Source: an uncultured Sediminibacterium sp. (lineage in GTDB: Bacteria > Bacteroidota > Bacteroidia > Chitinophagales > Chitinophagaceae). Taken from it: a stretch of DNA of 64,000 nucleotides. The stretch lies in assembly GCF_946481145.1 (NCBI RefSeq), contig NZ_CAMLMJ010000022.1, forward strand, positions 1 through 64,000, read 5' to 3'. Shown here in pieces: positions 1-6,969 of the stretch; the stretch's first letter is position 1; each line of letters opens with the position of its first letter. The notes beneath the pieces were generated by a model. That model was not told the origin of the DNA and ran no database searches. It saw only the letters and a program-made list of their open reading frames with translations. A program made the translations under genes and the position numbers.

Positions 1-90
1 CACCGTCCGCGTGTCGCTGAAGCTTTAGCGGAGGCACAAGCTTTAGCGAAGGTGGACGAGTGGAGAATACCGGATTCGAACCGGTGGCCT
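1..90. repeat. Direct repeat, copy 1 of 2 (partner 181-270)
   Basis: These 90 bases recur at 181-270 with one visible mismatch (position 56, a versus c). The unit holds a 60-base flank with two AAGCTTTAGCG stretches followed by the last 30 bases of a tRNA 3' end. The period is 180 bp. The repeat may extend beyond the left window edge. Confidence 0.9.
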
Positions 91-133
91 TCCCGATGGT
101 ACCATCGGGACGCTCTCACAACTCAGATAATTC
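61..133 (-). pseudogene. Degenerate tRNA-like copy (tRNA-Ala relative)
   Basis: On the minus strand this stretch has an intact T-arm and 3' acceptor strand identical to the neighbouring tRNA-Ala. The first bases of the 5' acceptor strand are replaced by a T-run, the D-stem has two mismatched pairs, and the anticodon arm is a perfect 20-base palindrome (91-110) that cannot give a normal 7-base loop. A functional tRNA is unlikely. It could be a pseudogene from duplication or recombination of the Ala gene. The 5' limit is uncertain. Confidence 0.6.
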
Positions 134-165
134 AAAAAAGAAAAAAGGCTACAAAATTTGTAGCC
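131..165 (-). terminator. Rho-independent terminator of tRNA-Ala
   Basis: A hairpin with arms GGCTACA/TGTAGCC (147-165) is followed on the minus strand by a TTTTTTCTTTTTT tract. It lies about 75 bases downstream of the tRNA-Ala gene and directly abuts the degenerate tRNA-like copy. Confidence 0.75.
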
Positions 166-180
166 TCTTGGAGCTTTGTC

Positions 181-314
<134 letters not shown>

Positions 315-326
315 ATTATAGGAATG

Positions 327-357
327 CAAATGTATGGGCTGACCCTATTACTGCAAA
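327..357 (-). promoter_or_regulatory. Promoter of tRNA-Ala
   Basis: On the minus strand TTTG (354-357) and TACATTTG (327-334) are separated by exactly 19 bases, matching the Bacteroidota primary-sigma consensus TTTG-N19-TAnnTTTG. The -7 box ends 12 bases upstream of the tRNA 5' end. Confidence 0.75.
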
Positions 358-369
358 ATTTTTCATTCC

Positions 370-909
370 CTACAACCATCCCCTCTCTTTATACATCGTA
401 TAACCAACTTTCAGCGATTCTTTAATTTGTTTCATAATAACCGGATCATTCTTTTTAATATGAAAACAACTTTTCCCTTTTAAACATTTAAGTAGCTCCG
501 GTTTAAACACCTGCTTCAATTCAGGTTGCGCATATACCGGCATGTAATAAAAACCAACATATCCCTTTTGAACCAGGATACCAGCAAACCAAAGTTCGTC
601 TCTTTTTCTACCGTATATTTCAACGGGCTTTTGGCTTACCAGGCATAACATACCACCATTTCCACCTACTAATTGCAAACTGCCTTTTACATAGGGCAAA
701 AGCATTGCTTTTATTTGTTCGAAAATGGGAACAAGTTCTGGCTGACCGGCAGACTTATCCGAATACTTGATCTTGATTTCTTTTTTCTTTTTTTCGGGAG
801 CGGCTTTCTTTGTTGCTGTTTTAGTAGCAGCTTTCTTCACCGCTTTCTTTGCAACTTTTTTTACTGTTGCTTTTTTTACTGCTGCTTTTTTGGTGGTAGA
901 TGTGGCCAT
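370..909 (-). CDS. DUF1801 (YdhG-like) protein with Lys/Ala-rich tail
   Basis: This is a 179-residue protein in two parts. Residues 1-48 are a low-complexity tail of repeated KKA/KKAT units resembling histone H1 C-termini. Residues about 49-179 resemble the DUF1801/YdhG alpha-beta domain, with PELVPIFEQIKAMLLPY at its start and the aromatic GYVGFYYMPVY segment in its core. The DUF1801 function is not established. The basic tail suggests nucleic-acid or polyphosphate binding, which is inference. It is monocistronic: the citrate synthase terminator lies just upstream. The family call is fairly secure, the role unknown. Confidence 0.75.
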   Translation of the reverse strand: MATSTTKKAAVKKATVKKVAKKAVKKAATKTATKKAAPEKKKKEIKIKYSDKSAGQPELVPIFEQIKAMLLPYVKGSLQLVGGNGGMLCLVSQKPVEIYGRKRDELWFAGILVQKGYVGFYYMPVYAQPELKQVFKPELLKCLKGKSCFHIKKNDPVIMKQIKESLKVGYTMYKERGWL

Positions 910-950
910 AAGTTAAGGGTTCGGTTACCCAAATTAAGACAAGCATGGCA

Positions 951-988
951 TAAAAAAAAGTGGTCCGGCATTTTTCGCCGGACCACTT
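951..988 (-). terminator. Terminator of citrate synthase
   Basis: A perfect 12-bp stem AAGTGGTCCGGC/GCCGGACCACTT (958-969 with 977-988) has a 7-base loop and is followed on the minus strand by a run of T. It lies 20 bases after the citrate synthase stop codon. Confidence 0.9.
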
Positions 989-1007
989 ATGATAATTAAA
1001 GACTTTA

Positions 1008-2330
1008 CTATTCCCAGATTTCTCCATTTCCTTCCAGCCATTGTTTAACAGCTTCTGTTGTAACAGATTTCGGACGTTCAATTGGAAGACCGAGGGCTCT
1101 GTCCCAACAAAGACTCGACAAAACACCCAATGCACGGCTCACTGCAAACAATACGGTATAGAATTCATATTCTACCAACCCATAATGCACCAGTAAAGCT
1201 CCACTATGGGCATCTACATTCGGCCATGGATTTTTTACCTTACCCAGTGATTCCAGGATTGGTGGAACAGTTTCATAAACTTTCCAAACAGTATTTACCA
1301 GTTTATCATCGGCCATATGCTTTTTACCAAATTCCATTTGTGCAGTAAAACGTGGGTCTGTTTTACGCAACACTGCATGACCATACCCAGGTACTACTTT
1401 TCCGGATGCAAGTGTTTTCTGTACATAATCTGCAATCTGTTCTTTGCTAGGATCATCCGTACCCAGTTGTTCCTGCATTTCAAAAATCCACTTGATTACT
1501 TCCTGGTTGGCGAGTCCGTGTAATGGACCTGCTAATCCATTCATACCTGCAGCATAACTGAGGTAAGGATCGCTTAATGCTGAGCCTACCAGATGGGTAG
1601 TATGTGCTGATACATTACCGCCTTCATGGTCTGCATGTATGGTCATATATAAACGCATCAGTTCTTTAAAACTTTCGTCGTTATAACCCATCATGTGTGC
1701 CAGGTTTCCGGCCCAGTCTAATAATCCGTTAGGATGAATATGTTCGTTGTTCTTGTATTTACGGCGATAGATATAAGCTGCAATGCGTGGCAAACGTGCA
1801 ATAAGATCCATTGCATCATCATATATCGGATTCCAGTATTCCTTTTTGTTGATGCCTTTTGCATATTCTTTTGCAAAATTACTCTCTGTTTGAAGGGCCA
1901 TTACTCCCGTTACAAACATGGTCATAGGATGCGTATTCAGCGGCAAAGCATCTATTGTATGGAACACATGGTTCGGCACATGACTGCGACGCTGCCATAC
2001 ACTGGTGATATGATTTGCATCTTCTTCCGTAGGCATTTCACCTACCAGCATCAGGTAAAACAAACCTTCAGGAAGAGGCTCTCCACCACCAGGTGCTTTT
2101 GGTAAAAGTTGTTGTAATTCCGGAATAGAATAACCCCTAAAGCGGATACCTTCCTGTGCATCCAGTAAACTGGTTTCAGTTACCAGTCCGGTAATACCCC
2201 TCATTCCCTGATAGGCCTGAGAAAGGGTAACTTCTCCGATCTTTTTATTTCCGTGTGTTTTAAGAATGTCTTTGATCTCAGCATTAGCAATATCAGCTTT
2301 TTGCTTGAACCTTTCTTTGATGATTCCCAT
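1008..2330 (-). CDS. gltA: Citrate synthase, eukaryotic-like (Si) type
   Basis: It condenses acetyl-CoA with oxaloacetate to citrate, the entry step of the TCA cycle, in the cytoplasm. The 440-residue protein is full length. The catalytic triad of the family is visible: His271 in PLHGLANQE, His318 in GYGHAVLRKTDPR and Asp373 in NVDAHSG. The long N-terminal helical region and the HADHEGGNVSAHTTHLVGS segment (232-250) resemble the mitochondrial-type enzyme rather than the NADH-regulated E. coli GltA. It is flanked by its own promoter and a strong terminator, so it is probably transcribed alone. The gene symbol is used for function; the subfamily differs from E. coli gltA. Confidence 0.95.
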   Translation of the reverse strand: MGIIKERFKQKADIANAEIKDILKTHGNKKIGEVTLSQAYQGMRGITGLVTETSLLDAQEGIRFRGYSIPELQQLLPKAPGGGEPLPEGLFYLMLVGEMPTEEDANHITSVWQRRSHVPNHVFHTIDALPLNTHPMTMFVTGVMALQTESNFAKEYAKGINKKEYWNPIYDDAMDLIARLPRIAAYIYRRKYKNNEHIHPNGLLDWAGNLAHMMGYNDESFKELMRLYMTIHADHEGGNVSAHTTHLVGSALSDPYLSYAAGMNGLAGPLHGLANQEVIKWIFEMQEQLGTDDPSKEQIADYVQKTLASGKVVPGYGHAVLRKTDPRFTAQMEFGKKHMADDKLVNTVWKVYETVPPILESLGKVKNPWPNVDAHSGALLVHYGLVEYEFYTVLFAVSRALGVLSSLCWDRALGLPIERPKSVTTEAVKQWLEGNGEIWE

Positions 2331-2403
2331 TTCGTAAAATTTTAGCTATGGCGTTCGTTATAAAAGAGATTAAAAGTCGTGCTCCGGGTGTTTTTCAGGC
2401 CGC

Positions 2404-2436
2404 TAAAGGTAACACAAGTTGCCTTGTACAACAAAA
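2404..2436 (-). promoter_or_regulatory. Probable citrate synthase promoter
   Basis: On the minus strand TTTTG (2432-2436) is followed after 20 bases by TACCTTTA (2404-2411), one mismatch from the TAnnTTTG box. It lies about 75 bases upstream of the start codon. Confidence 0.55.
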
Positions 2437-2471
2437 CTAAAACGATGAAGGTTGTGTAAACTCCGTTAAAA

Positions 2472-3563
2472 TCATTTAGGAGCCTTTCGATAGAGATAAA
2501 CCACTACAAAAACGAAGATTAAATTGGGTATCCAGGCGGCCAAAAGCGGTGGCAGATCACCTTTTGTAGAAAATATGGTAGAAAATCTATCCGTCAGGAT
2601 GAACAATGCCGCCGTAACAAAACCTACAGCCAAATGTACCCCACTCCCTCCCCTTACTTTCCTTCCCGCTACAATAGCACCAATAAGGGTTAAAAGCAGC
2701 ACTGTTACACAAGTTGCATCTCGTCTGTATCTTTCTACTTTGAGACTATTCAACCCCTCTGACCCCCTCAATTCTTCCAGGGCAATAAAACGGTCTAATT
2801 CAGGGGTTGTTAATTTGTCTTTGGTGTATTTATCACGACTAAGGTCAAGGGGTTTGAAATTAAAGTTCATTTGTTTCTCCTGCACCATCGCCACAATTTC
2901 TCCCTGGTCTGAAATATTACGTTCTATAATAGATTCCATCTTCCATTTGCGGGTTGTGGTATCCCATATAATCTGGTCGGCCCGCATATTTTGCACTACT
3001 TTATTCTTACGAATGGTATAGGAAAAATATGGACCTCCCCTTTTAGTTAAAGTATCATAGGCATATATACCTGCATAGGTAAATGAGTCAACCCTCAAAT
3101 AAATATAGTTGCTAGAGCTAAGCAGGGCATTGTAGCTGTTATTCTTGTCAATATAATTGGCCTCAAAAGTTCCCCTGATCTGGTTTGCCCTTGGTACTAC
3201 ATACTGGTTGGCAAACCATAATAATCCCGCTAATAATACACCACCAATCCAATAAGGTCTTAACCATCGTTGGTAACTGGTTCCGCTTGCCAGAATAGCA
3301 ATAATTTCACTTCTTCCAGCCATTTTCGAGGTAAAAAATATAACGGCTATAAACACAAATAAAGGCAGGAGCAAGGCAATGATATGGGGTACAAAGCCAT
3401 AGTAATATTGTGTGATTATTTCTTTCAGCGACAACCCGGACCTAACAAAATCATCCGTCTTCTCACTAACATCCACCACAATAGCAATAACCGCAAACAG
3501 GAAAATGGAAAAAAAGAAAGTGGTTAAAAATTTCTTTAGTATGTACCAGTCTAATTTTTTCAT
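2472..3563 (-). CDS. LptF/LptG-family LPS export permease
   Basis: The 363-residue inner-membrane protein has the YjgP/YjgQ layout: TM helices near residues 10-31, 52-80 and 97-118, a beta-rich periplasmic domain (about 125-270, jellyroll-like in the family) and three further TM helices near 290-360. Family members LptF and LptG pair with the LptB ATPase to extract LPS from the inner membrane and pass it to LptC/LptA. The coupling-helix segment SKMAGRSEIIAILASG (79-94) is well conserved. It follows tgt on the same strand, separated by an inverted repeat. F and G cannot be told apart here. Confidence 0.88.
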   Translation of the reverse strand: MKKLDWYILKKFLTTFFFSIFLFAVIAIVVDVSEKTDDFVRSGLSLKEIITQYYYGFVPHIIALLLPLFVFIAVIFFTSKMAGRSEIIAILASGTSYQRWLRPYWIGGVLLAGLLWFANQYVVPRANQIRGTFEANYIDKNNSYNALLSSSNYIYLRVDSFTYAGIYAYDTLTKRGGPYFSYTIRKNKVVQNMRADQIIWDTTTRKWKMESIIERNISDQGEIVAMVQEKQMNFNFKPLDLSRDKYTKDKLTTPELDRFIALEELRGSEGLNSLKVERYRRDATCVTVLLLTLIGAIVAGRKVRGGSGVHLAVGFVTAALFILTDRFSTIFSTKGDLPPLLAAWIPNLIFVFVVVYLYRKAPK

Positions 3564-3592
3564 AGCGGCTTATCCGGTCAAAGATACAGGTT

Positions 3593-3727
3593 GATGGCAG
3601 ATGTCAGATGTCAGATGGCAGATTTGATGTCTGATTTGTTTTGTTTTGCTGTATGTTAACATATATCCCAAATCAGAGATCACACATCTGACATCAAATC
3701 TGCCATCTGACATCTGCAATCTGCAAT
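3593..3727. repeat. Inverted low-complexity repeat (CATCTGCCATCTGACATC type)
   Basis: Left arm 3593-3640 repeats units such as GATGGCAGATGTCAGATG; right arm 3660-3727 carries the complement (CATCTGACATC). The pair can form a long imperfect hairpin between tgt and the lptF/G-type gene. Related sequence recurs at 32482-32567, 35192-35249 and 43573-43628. Confidence 0.8.
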
Positions 3728-3728
3728 A

Positions 3729-4868
3729 CTAAAGTCTTCTTTTCACACGCTCAGCCATTGCTGTTTTCCATGAGCTAAAATCGCCGGCCAGGATATGCTG
3801 GCGGGCTTCGCCTACGAGCCAGAGGTAGAATGATAGGTTTTGGATACTTGCCAGTTGCATACCCAGTATTTCATCTGCCGCAAAAAGGTGGCGGAGGTAA
3901 GCTTTGGTGTAATACTGACTCATTTCATTATCCAAACCAGGGTCTATCGGAGAAAAATCAGTGGCCCATTTTTTATTTTTGATATTCACTACTCCATCTG
4001 TCGTAAAGATCATCCCATTTCTTCCATTACGGGTAGGCATAACACAGTCGAACATATCAATACCTCTGTCTATACATTCCAGTATATTCCAGGGTGTGCC
4101 TACACCCATCAGGTAACGTGGTTTATCGATAGGAAGGTATTCCGTACATAGTTCTGTAAACTCATACATCATGTCTTCCGGCTCACCTACACTTAATCCT
4201 CCAATGGCATTTCCCACAGCACCTTTTGATGCCACATATTCGCAGGATGCTTTCCGGAGGTCTTTATAAGTACTCCCCTGAACTATAGGAAACAGATTTT
4301 GTGTATACCCATATTTATCAGGTGTTTCAGCCAATCTTTGAATACACCGATCCAACCAGCGATGAGTAAGTTCCATACTTGTTTTAGCATATCCGTATTC
4401 GCTGGGGTATGGAGGGCATTCATCGAATGCCATGATGATATCGGCACCAATACTACGTTGAATATCCATCACAGATTCCGGAGAGAACATGTGTTTGCTA
4501 CCATCAATATGCGATTGAAACAATACACCTTCTTCTTTTATTTTCCGATTAGCAGCCAATGAAAACACCTGATACCCGCCGCTGTCTGTCAGGATAGGTC
4601 TGTCCCACCCATTAAAACGATGCAACCCACCCGCTGCTTCAAGCACTTCAATCCCTGGTCTCAGGTATAAATGATAGGTATTGCCTAAAATAATCTGCGC
4701 TTCCACATCATCTTTCAGTTGCTGTTGGGTAACCGCCTTTACCGTTCCCACCGTGCCAACGGGCATAAAAATAGGTGTCTGAATTTCTCCATGATCCGTA
4801 GTTATCTTACCCGCCCTGGCCCTGCTGCCAGTCGCTGTAGTTTCCAATTCAAATTTGAGTGAAGCCAT
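3729..4868 (-). CDS. tgt: Queuine/preQ1 tRNA-guanine transglycosylase
   Basis: TGT exchanges guanine-34 of GUN-anticodon tRNAs for the queuosine precursor preQ1. The 379-residue protein has the TIM-barrel hallmarks: general-base Asp95 in TDSGGYQVFSL, nucleophile Asp274 in DMFDCVMPTRNGRNG and the substrate loop GGLSVGEPEDMM. The zinc site is absent. Where the classical enzyme has CxCxxC this protein reads LDNEMSQ (312-318), and the fourth ligand (His of IHNL) is Gln343 in SIQNL. queA, the next step of the pathway, lies at the other end of the window. A TACTTTTG box ends 5 bases before the start, so the mRNA may have almost no leader. Confidence 0.94.
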   Translation of the reverse strand: MASLKFELETTATGSRARAGKITTDHGEIQTPIFMPVGTVGTVKAVTQQQLKDDVEAQIILGNTYHLYLRPGIEVLEAAGGLHRFNGWDRPILTDSGGYQVFSLAANRKIKEEGVLFQSHIDGSKHMFSPESVMDIQRSIGADIIMAFDECPPYPSEYGYAKTSMELTHRWLDRCIQRLAETPDKYGYTQNLFPIVQGSTYKDLRKASCEYVASKGAVGNAIGGLSVGEPEDMMYEFTELCTEYLPIDKPRYLMGVGTPWNILECIDRGIDMFDCVMPTRNGRNGMIFTTDGVVNIKNKKWATDFSPIDPGLDNEMSQYYTKAYLRHLFAADEILGMQLASIQNLSFYLWLVGEARQHILAGDFSSWKTAMAERVKRRL

Positions 4869-4884
4869 TGGGCAAAAGTAGAGG

Positions 4885-5031
4885 TTAAGTCCGAAAGTCC
4901 GTGAGTCCGGAAGTCGGAAAGATGGAGTATTAGTCCATATGATACACTCTCAACCTCTGTCTCTCGGACTTCCGGACTTTCGGACTTTCGGACTTTCGGA
5001 CTTTCGGACTTTCGGACTGTCGCACTCCCCG
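4885..5031. repeat. 8-bp tandem repeat CGGACTTT with inverted partner
   Basis: Positions 4962-5030 hold about seven tandem copies of CGGACTTT with minor variants. Positions 4886-4920 carry the complementary GTCCGAAAGTCCG type. Together they could form a large hairpin in the gap between the divergent tgt and glycosyltransferase genes. Reading it as coding gives repeated DFRTFGLS, a sign of non-coding repeat. Confidence 0.85.
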
Positions 5032-5106
5032 TCTTTCACCCCCCAGACTTTTCCACATCTCCACAGTTCACTCAAACATAGCAGGTTCAAGCCCTATTTT
5101 TGCGGA

Positions 5107-6231
5107 ATGACTATACCAACTCTGCTCTGGGATATTTGTTTTTATGCCTTTTGTGCGATTATAGGCATTCAATTGTTTTACTACCTGTATTTTTTTCAAA
5201 GACTCGCCTTCTTTAAAACACCCCCGAAAGAAACTTCAATTGAACATGCGGTATCAGTAGTTATCTGTGCAAGAGATGAAGCGCATAACCTAGTGAAAAC
5301 ACTTCCGGGAGTTTTAGTTCAGCAGTATCAGACAACACATGAAGTGGTATTAGTAAACGATAATTCTACCGACGATACCAAATACCTGGTTGATGAGTTC
5401 AAAAAAATGTTTAAAAACATCAATTACATTGAACTCACGCAGGAAGCAAAAATGATTAGTGGTAAAAAATTCCCCTTGTCGATGGGTATCAAAAGTGCCC
5501 GCCACGAAATATTACTGTTAACAGATGCCGATTGCGTGCCAGCTTCCGAACATTGGATCCAACGTATGCAGGAATGTTATACCGATGGTACGGAGATTGT
5601 ACTCGGTTATGGTGCTTACCATAAGAAACCCGGCTTGTTAAATAAACTGATTCGTTTTGAAACCTTTCATACTGCTATTCAGTATTTGTCTTATGCCATT
5701 GCAGGTATACCGTATATGGGCGTAGGCAGAAACCTGAGTTATAAAAAGGATGTCTTTTTACGCAATAAAGGTTTTTCATCGATCAACCAGATTCCGAGTG
5801 GCGATGATGACCTTTTTATTAACCAGGTTGCCCGTCCGGATAACACCAGTATTTGTATAGATCATGATGCCCATACACTTAGTGAACCTAAAACAAGATG
5901 GTCGGATTGGATGACACAGAAATACCGTCATTATACCACTAGTAACTACTACAAAGGCTCACACAAATTTTTACTGGGATTGTACTCATTCTCCTTGTTT
6001 TGGGTATATCCATTATTAGCTGTCAGCATTATCTTTTATAACTGGTGGATGGCCCTTGCGGTGTTTGGGGTACGTTTTCTGCTTCAGGCAATTGTATATT
6101 ATAAGGCCATGAAAAAATTAAATGAAAAGGATTTATGGCCCTGGTTTCTTTTCTTTGATATCTGGATGTTCTTTTATTTCATTTTTACAGTACCCGCAAT
6201 ATGGAAAGCACCCCGCAAAAACTGGGATTAG
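5107..6231 (+). CDS. Family 2 glycosyltransferase, membrane-anchored
   Basis: A 374-residue inner-membrane glycosyltransferase of GT2 (GT-A fold). It has an N-terminal TM helix (8-30), then the GT2 domain with VSVVICARDE at 48-57, the NDNSTDD loop (84-90), the DxD motif TDADC (139-143), GDDDLF acceptor motif (232-237) and a QxxRH segment. Three C-terminal TM helices follow (about 300-372). The donor and acceptor are unknown. I start at the ATG at 5107, because the upstream open frame only translates the tandem repeat. TATTTTTG at 5095-5102 may be its -7 box. It overlaps rsmG by 31 bases, implying co-transcription. Confidence 0.88.
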   Translation: MTIPTLLWDICFYAFCAIIGIQLFYYLYFFQRLAFFKTPPKETSIEHAVSVVICARDEAHNLVKTLPGVLVQQYQTTHEVVLVNDNSTDDTKYLVDEFKKMFKNINYIELTQEAKMISGKKFPLSMGIKSARHEILLLTDADCVPASEHWIQRMQECYTDGTEIVLGYGAYHKKPGLLNKLIRFETFHTAIQYLSYAIAGIPYMGVGRNLSYKKDVFLRNKGFSSINQIPSGDDDLFINQVARPDNTSICIDHDAHTLSEPKTRWSDWMTQKYRHYTTSNYYKGSHKFLLGLYSFSLFWVYPLLAVSIIFYNWWMALAVFGVRFLLQAIVYYKAMKKLNEKDLWPWFLFFDIWMFFYFIFTVPAIWKAPRKNWD

Positions 6232-6845
6232 TTCTGAAATATTTCAGTGATTTTACCCCACAACAAATAAAACAGTTTGAGGCGCTGGAGGGTTTGTATA
6301 AAGAGTGGAATGCCCAGATCAATGTTATTTCAAGAAAAGACATCGAAAGCATTTACCTGCATCATGTACTTCACTCATTAAGCATAGCTGCCATAGCCGA
6401 TTTTCAGCCTGGTACACAAGTAATCGATATAGGCTGTGGAGGTGGGTTTCCAGGAGTTCCTCTGGCAATTTTCTTTCCTGAAGTAAAGTTTCACCTGGTT
6501 GATAGCATTGCAAAAAAACTGAAAGTAGTTAATGCCGTAGCAGAAGGTGCCGGCATAAAAAATATTACCACTCAACACTCAAGGGCCGAAGATATAAAAA
6601 ACAGGAAATTCGATTTTGCTGTTTCCCGTGCTGTAGCCCCATTAAAAGATTTGTGGCAATGGGCCGGGCCTCTATTAAAAAAAGGCCATCAGCAAGAAAT
6701 TGCCAACGGCTTAATCTGTTTAAAAGGCGGCGACCTTGCTCAGGAAATATTTGAAAGTGGACTTCGCCCAAGAATGATGCCAGTAGATAAAATTTTTCCA
6801 GAAGAATATTTTGCGGAAAAATTTATTCTTCATGTTGCTAAATAA
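6201..6845 (+). CDS. rsmG: 16S rRNA (guanine527-N7)-methyltransferase
   Basis: RsmG (GidB) methylates N7 of G527 in 16S rRNA using S-adenosylmethionine. At 214 residues it has usual length. The SAM-binding motif VIDIGCGGGFPGVPLAI sits at about 74-90, VDSIAKKLKVV follows as motif II, and VSRAVAPLKDL is the family-specific catalytic-side segment. Its start lies inside the end of the glycosyltransferase gene in another frame, so translation may be coupled. A palindromic repeat (6870-6959) separates it from the convergent antiporter. Confidence 0.94.
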   Translation: MESTPQKLGLVLKYFSDFTPQQIKQFEALEGLYKEWNAQINVISRKDIESIYLHHVLHSLSIAAIADFQPGTQVIDIGCGGGFPGVPLAIFFPEVKFHLVDSIAKKLKVVNAVAEGAGIKNITTQHSRAEDIKNRKFDFAVSRAVAPLKDLWQWAGPLLKKGHQQEIANGLICLKGGDLAQEIFESGLRPRMMPVDKIFPEEYFAEKFILHVAK

Positions 6846-6869
6846 TATTGATAGTCATAAATCCGCAAC

Positions 6870-6959
6870 CTGTTATTAATAGAACGCAGATTCTCATGAT
6901 TTTCAAGATTTATCATGATAGATCCTGAAAATCATGAGGATCTGCGTTCCATCATACGC
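6870..6959 (-). repeat. ~90-bp palindromic repeat, copy A
   Basis: The core 6882-6949 is an imperfect palindrome of 68 bases with ends GAACGCAGA/TCTGCGTTC. Asymmetric flanks (TATTAATA-type on one side, GCGTATGATG-type on the other) match copies at 16251-16340 and 26524-26613; this copy is inverted relative to them. It sits between convergent genes and could act as a two-way terminator. Confidence 0.9.
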
Positions 6960-6969
6960 TTTTGGGTAT

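Noticed and set aside
4962..5030. CRISPR array
   Set aside because: The unit is only 8 bp and in direct tandem without spacers; no cas genes are present.
4939..5106. N-terminal extension of the glycosyltransferase from an ATG at 4939
   Set aside because: It translates the CGGACTTT tandem repeat (DFRTFGLS copies), which is not protein-like. The ATG at 5107 directly begins a TM helix.
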